Origin: Beroe forskalii | Taxonomy: Eukaryota > Ctenophora > Nuda > Beroida > Beroidae | NCBI GenBank assembly: GCA_011033025.1 | Contig: WFMF01000038.1 | Location: 62,001-126,000 of the forward strand | DNA length: 64,000 nucleotides | Direction: 5' to 3' | Part shown: positions 1-10,229 of the stretch, piece by piece | How positions within the stretch are numbered: the stretch's first letter is position 1 | Layout: each line of letters starts with the position of its first letter | Made by a program: the position numbers and the translations under genes | The notes under the pieces: generated by a model | Seen by the model: only the letters and a program-made list of their open reading frames with translations | Told to the model about the DNA's origin: nothing | The model's database searches: none

Positions 1-350
1 GTGTTTCTCGTCCCAAAAAACCACTATTTCGATACCCCACATGCTATGTAATGAATGAAATAGAAATTTCTATATTTTACCCCCACGCGCATGGCCAAAA
101 AGTGGGCGTGGTCAGTGTAACTCATTAGGGGTTCTGTATTGGGCAAAACTGATGGTTGCATCGTGTTTCTCGTCCCGAAACACCACTATTTCGATACCCC
201 ACATGCCATATTACGTCGAAATTAGTCTCAACGGATGTCTATCTAGGCTCCTGATATGCCAAAAAAGGGCGTGGCCAAAAATAGGTGACGTCATCGAAAT
301 AAAAATTGACGGCAGGTCTAGATCGATTCAGCATAGTCTTAAGTACCAGA
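1..350. mobile_element. Foldback-like subrepeats, partial
   Basis: Two tandem units of about 165 bp each carry a CTCGTCCC-AAA-ACCACTATTTCGATACCCCACATGC-like part and a GGGCGTGGYC part. The same layout builds the arms of the inverted-repeat elements at 10.70-14.92 kb and 29.62-32.27 kb. The unit is cut by the window edge, so this is probably one arm of a third element. No coding sequence is recognisable. Confidence 0.6.
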
Positions 351-718
351 AACCGATCCTAACTCCCTATTAACACACTTTATGCACGGGATTCAATTTC
401 ATCCCTTACTATGAATATGTGCTTAACAAAAATTTTGTTTTGATCTGACTATCATACACTACGTGTCATACACTAACAGTATGTATCAATGCTGGGCGCT
501 GGTTGTGTCATTTGGACTTTTGAACTTATTCGCTGAATTGACCCCGATACGATGATGATGTGATTCTGACTTTTACAAATCACTGACAAATTTGTCCAAA
601 ATTCTCGCCTGTTTCAATTATGAAATAGTGTACCCATTATTCATAAAACATTGAGTTCGAATACCTAAGTTTAGAACCGTCTACTTTGATTGATGCGTAT
701 ATGGCAGGGTAATAATAC
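351..718. other. Unassigned AT-rich DNA
   Basis: No open frame, repeat or known signal stands out. Confidence 0.5.
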
Positions 719-884
719 AGTAAATACACACTTGGGTGTGTAAATTACCATCGTAATTACACTCGCAAGCTCGTGCAATTACTCCAATAAATGCACTCGC
801 AAGCTCGTGCATTTATTGCATGAATTCCACTCGCAAGCTCGTGGAATTAATGTGGTAATTACACACCCAAGTGTGTATTTACCG
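719..884. repeat. Nested palindrome with three constant-loop hairpins
   Basis: An outer inverted repeat (719-750 with 853-884) encloses three hairpins. Each has the same 16-nt centre CACTCGCAAGCTCGTG, at about 760-775, 794-809 and 828-843. The flanking stems differ but pair within each hairpin: 753-762 with 773-782 (one mismatch), 785-796 with 807-818 (perfect, 12 bp) and 821-830 with 841-850 (one mismatch). The design matches a non-autonomous hairpin element; the family is unknown. Confidence 0.8.
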
Positions 885-920
885 TATATTAACCTTCACT
901 CTTGATATTATAAACAGCTC

Positions 921-980
921 CCCCTCCCTTCGGCGGACGGGCGCCGAAGGCGAGGGGATCAGACAATGTCTGACGGATCC
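921..980. repeat. Two adjacent hairpins
   Basis: CCTTCGGCG (927-935) pairs with CGCCGAAGG (942-950), extended by CCCCTC (921-926) with GAGGGG (952-957). A second hairpin, TCAGACA (959-965) with TGTCTGA (967-973), follows at once and is extended outside by GGGATC and GATCCC with a 2-nt bulge. They lie 35 bp after the nested palindrome and probably belong to the same hairpin cluster. Confidence 0.7.
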
Positions 981-1532
981 CTTACCTAACAGTAAATGTT
1001 ATCATCGAGTCAACCCCCCGCTCAGCAAACGTAAATCAAGTTTATAGCTTATTTGCCAGACTTGCGAACAACTGCACCCATGCACATGAAACATCACGGG
1101 AATCACGTGATTAACTTTGCACAGAAGCTGGTTCCAGAATACAGCTGTTTTGCCAACTCTGTCTCCTTCCCTTCTAAGTCAATCCAGCACAAATTTGTAT
1201 TTTCGGAAATTCTGTCCAATGTTGACGTTCACCTAGGCCCTGGGCAGTGGGCATGGCCCAGCGTTTCGGTATGCATGTCGAAACATCTAAACTGGAGATC
1301 GGAGTGCTGTTATAGTGTTACAAATTTCAACAGACCATCCGCTTCACAAGTCCCAAGTATTGCCCGATTTGCTCGAAAAATTTTCGTGTTGATGGTTAAT
1401 TTGAATTTCGTTCCAATTGCAATTTGATTACGAAATTCAAATTCCCCTAATCAAGTGATAATTTCTCTGTACTAAGTAATTTCAGGTAAGTACCTAAGTA
1501 CCCAAATTTAACACGCACACATTCGACAGAGC
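981..1532 (+). other. Upstream region of the secreted-protein gene
   Basis: A 124-codon open frame at 1053-1427 resembles nothing I recognise and is not supported by splice signals. The stretch ends at the start codon of the signal-peptide exon and presumably holds its promoter or 5' UTR; I cannot see a defined promoter. Confidence 0.35.
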
Positions 1533-1802
1533 ATGGTGCCGATGTTGTTGGCTTTGGTGCCTTGTTGCTTGATCACTATTGGACACTCCCAGGGTATATA
1601 CACAGCTAGCTCTACTCTGATAAGATATGGTAGCTGGGCAGGCGGCAGTGATAGTGCCGAATCACGAGTTTCTTGTCCCACTGGGTTCCTCTTACTTAAG
1701 TGCTCTTTGGTAATGGCGTCCAGCAGGTATACGGACGGTGCTCAAATCACTAGTGGTGGGGTGTGCGAAGCACATGTTGGAGAAAACCATGTATCAGTTA
1801 TG
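1533..1802 (+). CDS. Exon 1: signal peptide and Cys-rich module
   Basis: The ATG at 1533 opens a 20-residue leader with a Leu/Val-rich core ending near HSQ. The following module has the spacing CPTGF-LLLKCS and ends with GGVCEAH, recalling the CPxGx-LxGC pattern of PCSK9-like C-terminal modules; this is family inference from pattern only. I place the donor at 1802/1803 (ATG before GTAAAT), although the frame stays open to a stop at 1826. Confidence 0.55.
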
Positions 1803-4800
1803 GTAAATTACAGTAGAAATGATTAATACCTGAAACTTATTTCTAGGTTTTGAGGGGGTTCTTGTTTCTTTATTTTGGGTATTTTTTCCACCTAAGTCAC
1901 ATTCTTCTCTCCCCCAAGTTTGTTTTGTGGCGGTTGGTTGCAAGATCTGAAAATGCCCGGAAAATTTTTACATGCCATAGTAACCATAATAACGGCCAAT
2001 AGGAACGCAGAATTTCCCTGCACGTGCGACGACCTCATGTTGTCGTCCGTGACACTAGTCTCCAAATCACAAAGTTTATTTTATATGCTCAGATGAGGGC
2101 TGATGTTTTATTCTTTGCAGTATGAAATAAATTGGGGTGTTTGTTCATTGTTCAATTACAAATATTTTGAAAAATACTTACTGGGCAAGTTTTGATAAGA
2201 AGAACGGTAGGGTGTCTTTAGTGAATTTCCAAAAATTGCCAGGGTTCTTTTTGATCGTGTTTTCGTAAAAAGGGTGTGTGGATTTTTCACCATTGATCTT
2301 TTGCCTCTACTGAACTCTTTCCTTTTCCTCCCCCTTCCCTCTAAACTGTGTTGCTCAGGAATCCGGAGTCCTGGGTGGCCCAGCCCTGCAGTTGTAAGCT
2401 GTGAGGGGTACGTGGGCCGAAACCCCTCCGTTTCCCTTTGTCACCTGCTGATGGGACACCTACATCGCAGATGGCAGGGAGACCTTACAACTGTAGGGTA
2501 ACCGCTGATGATTCACAGTTTAGTCTCTTCCGCCTCTTATGTCAATCCTTGAATTAGAAAATCGATGTACGGTATTTTGTTATGTTTGTAGTATACCCAT
2601 ACACCTTTATAGATAAGACATTGGACTGTACTGATGTATTTATATATACGTACGTATGTACACTAGTGTTCCATAAAAACAGTGAGGAGGCATCTCATTA
2701 CTTAATAAACCCCAATTCAAATGGGAAGTGCAAAAATACAGACACTTTTCTTATTGATTGACTATTATCAATCAATAAATGGCTGCTGTTATTCTTAACG
2801 ATCGTTCACATATTACGTAATTGATTTTTTTCATTTGTTCCCTCTCCGTAATCAAACGTAATCATGGCCAGATGATTACGTAGGCAAAAGCTCCTTTTGC
2901 CTACGAAGATCCCGCCTACGACAGCTCCTCTGACAGTGAGATGGACACCTCTTCCTCTTCTTCCAACGAATCCTCTTCATCCTCTTCTACACCAGAGACT
3001 CCCAGTTTCACTAAAGAGCTGGAAATCCATGTCTTGATCCCACCTTAACCTCCTTCAAAACCTACTGAACCCAAGATCCAGATTGGCAGATCACAGTCCC
3101 TATCCCCTAAGTGCCAGATCCGAGTCTGGTAACAGATACTTCACAGACAACTGCAGCTTCCTACACCTTCATCATCAAAGATTGATTAATGGATAATGGA
3201 GCTGCCGACGTATGCCAAGACCTGCAGTGGCATTAACTCTAGAGAGGAAAGAAAGGCCTTGCTGAACCTCTGATCAAGCACAGAACAGCAAACCTTACAT
3301 AGAGAGGAGTACTGAAGAGGTTCGGAAGAGTTCCACAAATGGAGAACATCCCTCCCATACGGGCACTGGACAGCACTAATAAAGGAACTGTACATTCTCA
3401 AACATAAATTGAGTAGATTTTTGAGTGAGATTATATACTACAATGCATCATAGATTTATACTATTTTAATCATAAATATGAAATTTTGACATTTTTTTCT
3501 GAAAATGGTCATTTTTGGTAATAAATACCTTCGGAAATCCTTGAAATTTTCACGAAAATTCTTTAAATTTTCATGAAAATTCTTTAAAGTTTCATGAAAA
3601 TCCTGGTAGAGACCCTTGTACTCGAATATGTCAAAATTTGGGCATATTTGGTCATATTTGACATTTGATGCCTGTAGTGACAATCATTTCCGAACGCCCT
3701 AATAATTAATATGTGAACGATCCCTTATTAACGCTGTTAATCTTATCACAGGCCAAAGCTACCTGCATCAAAGAAGGATATTGCTTTGAATCACCCCAGT
3801 TCTATCACGATCGCTCTACCATAAGGTGCAACAGAAACAAAGCAGTGATGACTTCATGTGTTGTCCGATCAGATGATTACATAGACAGGGCTGTACAGAC
3901 AGGAGGAGTCGATTACCATGATGGGACAGTCCTCATCAGCAACGACAAAAAGTCCTGCACTGTTAATTGCAGATCATCATATTCTTGCCTCCTGTCAGGA
4001 GTGTGTCTCATTGATTCATGTTGGTAATCGGACTTTATGTCGACAGCAATTGTGCACTGCAAAACCAATTTTCCAGCATAACTATGTCGGCATTAAGTCG
4101 GGTGTCGGCATGAATTCCATTTTATACAGTCAAGTTGTTTTTGATGTGGGCATGTTGATTTGCTGTCTGTAGGTACTAGGTGGAAGATATGAACTATAAT
4201 AAATATGGGAATCAACTACTACGTTCTTCTCCTATTCCAAGTTTCCATGTGGTTATGTCATGGAATACTGGAATAGGTTTTTCTTTTCAGTTCTCTTTTC
4301 ACTCCCCATTTAGCTGTTAAGCAGTGGTTTTCTTTTGAGGGCGCAGGAGATGCTGCCATCCTCGCCTGCAATTCAGGTTTATGCGAGCACAGTTCATGTC
4401 GTACATTTCATTGCAGGTTCATGCGAGGGGTGTCGTACATTTCATTGCAGGTTCATGCGAGGGAGTGTCGTACATTTCATTGCAGGTTCATGCGAGGGAG
4501 TGTCGTACATTTCATTGCAGGTTCATGCGAGGGGGTGTCGTACATTTCATTGCAGGTTCATGCGAGGGGGTGTCGTACATTTCATTGCAGGTTCATGCGA
4601 GGGGGTGTCGTACATTTCATTCATGCGAGGGGGTGTCGTACATTTCATTGCAGGTTCATGCGAGGGGGTGTCGTACATTTCATTGCAGGTTCATGCAGGT
4701 TCATGCGAGGGGTGTCGTACATTTCATTGCAGGTTCATGCGAGGGAGTGTCGTACATTTCATTGCAGGTTCATGCGAGGGGGTGTCGTACATTTCATTGC

Positions 4801-7800
4801 AGGTTCATGCGAGGGGGTGTCGTACATTTCATTGCAGGTTCATGCGAGGGGGTGTCGTACATGAACTCTGCCATGTCAGCCTGTGTGATATGCGAAGTGG
4901 GCTACGAGCTTCGTAATCCGGGACTAGATGCGTGCGGTAGGTTACTTTTGGACAAAATGTGCTTCCAAATGTGCTCCAAAACGCTCGTACCAATTGCCTT
5001 AGTCGGGGAATTGTTGTGCTAAAGCAACTGAGTATGGTGTCAGTTTCTAATTAAGTCTCCAATTATGATCCTTTAAATATCCTGCCCTAAGTGGGTTTTC
5101 AATTCTAGAAAAACTTCAATTTAGATTAAAGATTTAAGACATTACTACATTAGTTATTTACCACCCGCCAACAGTGCCGTGTGAGGGGGGTTCCTATCGG
5201 GGATCGGCTGATACGACTTGTCAGCAGTGCTCAGAGAACCACTACAGCGAGCCAGGGGCAGGGATGTGCTTTCAGTGCCCGGATAGGACCACTGCCAACT
5301 CCCAGCAGACAGATTGTGGTATGATAGGACTCACAAAAATATCATAATTGAAACTTAAGAAAAGTTAAAAGTAAGCATTTAACAAAGCATTAAATATGCT
5401 ATTTGTGAAATGCTGATTATAATGACTTTTAATCCCCCACCTCGTCAGATTCTTGCGTGGGACTGCCCTCATCCTGGAGCCACATGGAAACCACCACGGA
5501 CTTCCCCGTTAGTCCCGGGACACTGGTCTCAGTCTCCTGTGACACGGGATACTCACTGCAGGGTGACACTACGGTCACTTGTGTCGACGACACCACCTAC
5601 CAGTTTGCTAGCGATGTGGCGCCACACTGCGTTACTGGTTAGTTAGCAATTGTAGACCGGTATGTTCTAACCAATAAACTTCTCAGAATGTATGACTATG
5701 ATGAATGATATATTCATTGAAATATCACAAGAACACGACTTTTTAATTGTTACAATTGAAGATGTTCGTAACCACTCTACTCGTCCTATTTCTGATTAAA
5801 GTAGACCGGTTAGTTTGTTGACTTATTTGAGTATTTGGTACGAATATTTGAACTGTCATAAGTGCAACCTATGTTTGAACAGTGTGCGGCTGTGCGCTTT
5901 TTTGAATGGGTCCGACTCTAGAATTTTGTTGAATCTGCAGGTTTTCACGCATGAAAAATTCACCTGTCTTCTTTGACCTTCCATTCCATGAACAATTCAC
6001 TATCCCCTTCTAAACTCCCCTCACCTCCTCCTACAGACACTTGCTAACCTTGCAACTCCCTCCCCAGACACCTGCTAACCTTGCAACTCCCCAGACACCT
6101 GCTAACCTTGCAACTCCCTCCCCAGACACCTGCTAACCTTGCAACTTCCTCCCCAGACACCTGCTAACCTTGCAACTCCCTCCCCAGACACCTGGTAACC
6201 TTGCAACTCCCCAGACACCTGCTAACCTTGCAACTCCCCAGACACCTGCTAACCTTGCAACTCCCTCCCCAGACACCTGCTAACCTTGCAACTCCCTCCC
6301 CAGACACCTGCTAACCTTGCAACTCCCCAGACACCTGGTAACCTTGCAACTCCCTCCCCAGACACCTGGTAACCTTGCAACTCCCTCCCCAGACACCTGC
6401 TAACCTTGCAACTCCCTCCCCAGACACCTGCTAACCTTGCAACTCCCTCCCCAGACACCTGCTAACCTTGCAACTCCCCAGACACCTGCTAACCTTGCAA
6501 CTCCCTCCTACAGACACCTGCTAACCTTGCAACTCCCCAGACAGACACCTGCTAACCTTGCAACTCCCTCCCAGACACCTGCTAACCTTGCAACTCCCCC
6601 AGACCCCAGACACCCCTCCCCAGCACCTTGCAACTCCCTCCCAGACACCTGCTAACCTTGCAACTCCCTCCCCAGACACCTGCTAACCTTGCAACTCCCT
6701 CCCCAGACACCTGCTAACCTTGCAACTCCCCAGACACCTGCTAACCTTGCAACTCCTCCCAGACACCTGCTAACCTTGCAACACCCTCCCCAGACACCTG
6801 CTAACCTTGCAACTCCCCAGACACCTGCTAACCTTGCAACTCCCTCCTACAGACACCTGCTAACCTTGCAACTACCTCCCCAGACACCTGCTAACCTTGC
6901 AACTCCCTCCCCAGACACCTGCTAACCTTGCAACTCCCCAGACACCTGCTAACCTTGCAACTCCCTCCCCAGACACCTGCTAACCTTGCAACTTCCTCCC
7001 CAGACACCTGCTAACCTTGCAACTCCCTCCCCAGACACCTGCTAACCTTGCAACTCCCTCCCCAGACACCTGCTAACCTTGCAACTCCCCAGACACCTGC
7101 TAACCTTGCAACTCCCTCCTACAGACACCTGCTAACCTTGCAACTACCTCCCCAGACACCTGCTAACCTTGCAACTCCCTCCCCAGACACCTGCTAACCT
7201 TGCAACTCCCCAGACACCTGCTAACCTTGCAACTCCCTCCCCAGACACCTGCTAACCTTGCAACTCCCCAGACACCTGCTAACCTTGCAACTCCCTCCCC
7301 AGACACCTGCTAACCTTGCAACTCCCTCCCCAGACACCTGCTAACCTTGCAACTCCCCAGACACCTGCTAACCTTGCAACTCCCTCCCCAGACACCTGCT
7401 AACCTTGCAACTCCCCAGACACCTGTACCGGATTACCAGCAGTACCCGAGATAGCCAGTGACACGGCATTCCCAGTTAACCACGGACAGCTGGTACCAGT
7501 GTACTGCTCACCTGGCTATGTGCTGGTGGGAGAGGAGGTTATTACCTGTGTCAAGGGAAACCAGTTCCACATGGACACTGCTCTGGCGTGCGAAGAGAGT
7601 GAGTCCTTTTTAGCTACCAATGAAGCTTCCTGTATTGGAATTTCCTATCAAAATGTCCCGCAGAAGATAGATAGATCCAACGATACTGGTGTCTCCAAAT
7701 CTTGACGCAATTCCATCTTCACATTTCAGAGACGTGTCAGGGATTGCCGGCAGGAATCATCGGTCTGCGTACGGACTCCACGTTTCCGGTTAACTACGGA

Positions 7801-9526
7801 GCGACTGTTGAGGTATACTGTAGTTCTCAGGGCAACATGGACCTGAGGGGAGATAGTGTTATTACGTGCGATTCTGGGACTACGTTCACGTTCTCGGAGA
7901 AGCCTAAGTGTAACGCCATAGGTACGTGTGACAAGATGGTGAAATGATTCTTTTCAAAATACCTTAGAAATAAATCTTCGGATGGTTACAACTGAAAGCT
8001 GGACACGGAACCAAAGAGAGGTCCTGGCAACAGTTTGACATCGAAAGTCAATACACGCATCATAGTAATGAGAAATATGTACGGTACGTACAGTACGTAC
8101 TTCCCAACAATCACACGTATTTCAGGCATGTGCACGGAGTTGCCGGCTGATAAGAACTATGCTACTATCACGCAGTTCCCGGTCCCTAAAGACAGCAAAG
8201 TATACCTCAGCTGTACCACAGGGTATACCATGCTGGGCGGGGATACTCTGGCTACGTGTATTGGGGATGCGGAGTATGCCTTCGCCAGCCAGGCTCTAGT
8301 CTGCCAAATAGGTAAGAGAAGACCAACTTGAAGACGAAGTCTTTACATCATACTTTTCTATAAACTTATGAACATCCTCATGTTTCCTGTCAACAGTTCC
8401 TTGGTGTTTTTGCTCACTGAGATTGCAAACCCACATGGCCACATAGGACTTCAAAAATAGTCCTGTCCGGGGTACGGGTTTTTATCGCACACAGTGTACG
8501 GCGCACCTCTGGTAAGAGGAAACAAAAGTAGTAAAATCACTTCTCCCCTCAGACGAGTGCACAGATCTGCCGCCTGACCACCCCAACCTAACTCCTATAG
8601 ACACCGCCCCCTTTCCTCTCCACTACGGGGGTGTGATCCGAGTGGAGTGCGTCACGGGATACACCCTCCAGGGGGCGGATCAGATGACCTGTGTTAAGGG
8701 GGTCCAGTATTCCTGGCAGGGAGATGTTGAGTGTAGACTAGGTACTGTCTCTATTTCATCAATGTCATATAAGTATTTCAATTCTCAGAAATATCTGACG
8801 TAACAGTTATAGTTGTATGATAAAGTTGATGAACTTTGGAGACATCCACTATCGAAATCTGAATTCTGTTGTTTTTTTCTTCGCCAAATTCAACCTATAT
8901 TCCTATCTCAGATACGTGCACTGGACTCTCCAGCTCCCGCTCTAACGTTATGACTGCCACAACCTTCCCCGTTATTGTGGGAAGTGAAGTAGAAATAACA
9001 CGTGACAAGGGTCACACTCTCCAAGGGTCTGACACTCTGACCTGTGTTAGGGATCAGGAGTTTACTATGGACCAGCACCCGGCTTGTAAGAGAGGTAGGT
9101 TGTCTTTGAAGTCAAGTTGTTGTTTTTTCAGAATTTGGCGTCATCGACACAGGTGTCACCACAGTACCACAGCTGAGAAAAATTCCGAAATTTCCACCTA
9201 TGTGCCAAATTTGTACGTACTTTGCACAGATTTAATGTGCGTACTCCGTACATGGTAATTTCATAATAATTATCATTTCATGATTATTCTCATTTCTTGA
9301 GTTTGCGGCACCCTCTCAATAAATGATTCGCCATTAGACGTGTGCAAGGGCCCCCTGCTAGAGAACGACCTGTTGGTGGACCCCAGTATTCTCTTTCCTG
9401 TGGAGTACGGTACAGAACTGAGTGTCTCCTGTGGGGGTGACATGCTCCTGTTGGGGAGTGTAACTATTACTTGTGAGATGAACTACAATTACATGTACAC
9501 CAAGAGACCCTCCTGTGTGGAACCGA
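1533..9526 (+). CDS. Secreted multi-module protein with GCC2/GCC3-type and sushi-like repeats
   Basis: Supported exons are 1533-1802, 3752-about 4022, 4838-4936, 5175-5318, 5449-5637, 7419-7598, 7730-7921, 8126-8311, 8553-8741, 8912-9094 and 9338-9526. The first begins with ATG and a hydrophobic leader (MVPMLLALVPCCLITIGHSQ), so the product is predicted to be secreted or a membrane ectodomain. Exon 1 and the 3752 exon encode Cys-rich modules faintly like the C-terminal modules of PCSK9. 4838-5318 encodes ephrin-receptor-like (GCC2/GCC3) repeats. 5449-9526 encodes seven sushi-like modules. From 4838 on, all exons are phase 1-1, start with AG and end with GT, which makes them freely shufflable. 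Joins at 2.3 and 4.35 kb are unresolved. The final exons, and any membrane anchor, are not seen. Two acceptors are embedded in minisatellites. Confidence 0.75.
1830..2855 (+). other. Intron, with a possible exon at about 2360-2505
   Basis: The only coding-like piece follows a TGCTCAG acceptor near 2360. One frame reads VVSCEGYVGRNPSVSLC and then WQG before a stop at 2501, which is sushi-like, but the exon end and frame cannot be fixed. The rest is AT-rich with no feature I can name. Confidence 0.3.
2856..2905. repeat. Two abutting perfect hairpins
   Basis: ACGTAATCAT (2856-2865) pairs with ATGATTACGT (2872-2881) around the loop GGCCAG. CGTAGGCAAAAG (2879-2890) pairs with CTTTTGCCTACG (2894-2905) around CTC. 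The two stems overlap by 3 nt, so they are adjacent palindromes. Confidence 0.7.
2906..3425 (+). pseudogene. Decayed coding fragment, Ser/Asp-rich
   Basis: The + strand reads DSSSDSEMDTSSSSSNES and then SSTPETPSFTKELEIHV before a stop. Further pieces follow with scattered stops (SGINSREERKALLNL, then an Arg/Glu-rich part). It looks like the remains of an acidic, Ser-rich coding region, perhaps from a mobile element. No family is recognised and no intact frame remains. Confidence 0.3.
3535..3612. repeat. Short tandem repeat, about 28 bp
   Basis: Three copies of a GAAATTTTCATGAAAATTCTTTA-like unit lie in an AT-rich intron. The unit contains the near palindrome TTTTCATGAAAA. Confidence 0.6.
3752..4022 (+). 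CDS. Cys-rich exon of the secreted protein
   Basis: The exon opens after TTATCACAG with AKATCIKEGYCFESPQF and runs through RCNRNKAVMTSCVV and NDKKSCTVNC to LIDSC at a GTTG|GTAATC donor. Cys spacing resembles the exon 1 module, so it is probably a second copy of that module. Ten or so cysteines and an open frame for the whole exon support coding. The donor choice is inferred. Confidence 0.5.
4377..4864 (+). repeat. 35-bp minisatellite carrying a 3' splice site in each unit
   Basis: About 13 units run from a diverged first copy at 4377 to the real exon start at 4838. Each unit ends with CATTTCATTGCAG, the acceptor used by the exon, and starts with GTTCATGCGAGGGGG, the first exon bases. One unit (around 4617) lost its acceptor by an internal deletion and another gained a short partial copy. 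Because 35 is not a multiple of three, the array is open in all three + frames only by cycling, not because it is coding. Confidence 0.85.
4838..5318 (+). CDS. Two exons encoding GCC2/GCC3-type Cys repeats
   Basis: Exons 4838-4936 and 5175-5318, both phase 1-1. The first encodes GSCEGVSYMNSAMSACVIC and then EVGYELRNPGLDAC. The second encodes PCEGGSYRGSADTTCQQC and then FQCPDRTTANSQQTDC. The C-x3-G-Y/T...C-x2-C spacing is that of ephrin-receptor-like GCC2/GCC3 repeats, which occur in extracellular matrix and receptor proteins. Intron 4937-5174 is clean GT-AG. Confidence 0.75.
5449..5637 (+). CDS. Sushi-like module exon 1
   Basis: The exon encodes SCVGLPSSW, then DFPVSPGTLVSVSCDTGY and GDTTVTC, ending PHCVTG. 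The four cysteines, the Gly-Tyr after the second Cys and the V-T-C near the end give the sushi/CCP pattern, though the typical Trp is replaced (YQF). Length is 63 codons, phase 1-1. Confidence 0.8.
5638..6030 (+). other. Intron 5' part
   Basis: AT-rich, no feature recognised; it leads into the minisatellite. Confidence 0.5.
6036..7418 (+). repeat. 27/31-bp minisatellite carrying a 3' splice site in each unit
   Basis: About 48 units of CAGACACCTGCTAACCTTGC plus AACTCCC (27 bp), or with an extra TCCC (31 bp). Each holds a pyrimidine stretch, CCCAG and then ACACCTG. The real acceptor of the next exon at 7418/7419 is CTCCCCAG|ACACCTG, so the unit is a copy of the intron end plus the first exon bases. 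Small variants include CTTCC for CTCCC, CTACC, CTCCTA and GGTAACC; the sub-array at about 6.84-7.0 kb recurs near 7.10-7.22 kb, which shows higher-order copying. Confidence 0.9.
7419..9526 (+). CDS. Six further sushi-like module exons
   Basis: Exons 7419-7598, 7730-7921, 8126-8311, 8553-8741, 8912-9094 and 9338-9526 are 180-192 bp, all phase 1-1, each encoding one module. The common pattern is [DE/K]xC-x-[DEG]LP, then FPV-x4-G, V-x-[VIL]-x-C, G-x3-L-x-G, [VLM]-TC and a last Cys at the exon end. Sushi domains usually mediate binding in complement and adhesion proteins; the ligand here is unknown. The 8912 exon has Arg (ITRDKGH) where the others have the second Cys, so that module should lack one disulfide. 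The last donor, GTGAGTAT at 9527, is followed 32 bp later by a near copy. Confidence 0.8.
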
Positions 9527-10229
9527 GTGAGTATGGATTATAGGAAATCATGGATCCGAGTGAGTATTCATTAACCCAAAATAATTCCCCCCACCGATTA
9601 AATGATGAATTAAAAGTGATGAAGAATAATTATTAGGATTTCAGGGAATTTTTCAACCACTCTCTAAACCCCCCCCCCAAATATTGTATCAGCCCGCATC
9701 AATGGGCTGGGAATGAATTGTCGAATAACTCGATGGCCTTGTTTTGTCTGTCCTTTATATACGTATATGTGCCTGTGATGTCTTGAACTCCCCCCCCACT
9801 AAATATTATAGGAAAGGTGAACAGGTGACGTCATTTGACCTCGGGGTCATATGCCGTCATTCCCATCAAGGATGAAAAGAAAAAGTGCTGGAGGAAGTGA
9901 TGGTGATATCTGAGATGGGGACAGCTGTCCTTACAGTAAGTATAGCAGCAGCAGTTAACAAGTTCAATGTTTGTCCCTGTTTAAGTCGTTGTCCATTCTG
10001 TTGTCTTCATCTGACTATTGTCGTCAATGTTTTGTGAGCGTGCGTGTGTGTCAAAATGACTTTCTTAACTCAAGATATCACTCTCTGGTCACTTCAAGTA
10101 GACTGAAAAATAATAAAATTGATGGATTGGGGCAATTGGTTTGTTGTTTCTTGGAATATTATGTATTACTACTATGGAATAAACTACAACTCTTGATAAT
10201 ATGCTAATATGGTGGATTATACCCCTCCC
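9527..10229 (+). other. Region after the last recognised exon
   Basis: Short C runs, a small hairpin (CAGCCC/GGGCTG near 9691) and no convincing next exon. The gene must continue, since the last exon ends in a donor, but I cannot place its terminus. Confidence 0.4.

Noticed and set aside
1053-1427. 124-codon open frame upstream of the secreted-protein gene
   Set aside because: No splice signals, domain or coding bias; it is probably chance.
4335-5022. Three overlapping open frames over the 35-bp array
   Set aside because: They cycle through phases of the array; only the exon after 4838 continues a recognisable domain.
6249-6925. Open frames in the 27/31-bp array
   Set aside because: Repeat readings on both strands with no domain.
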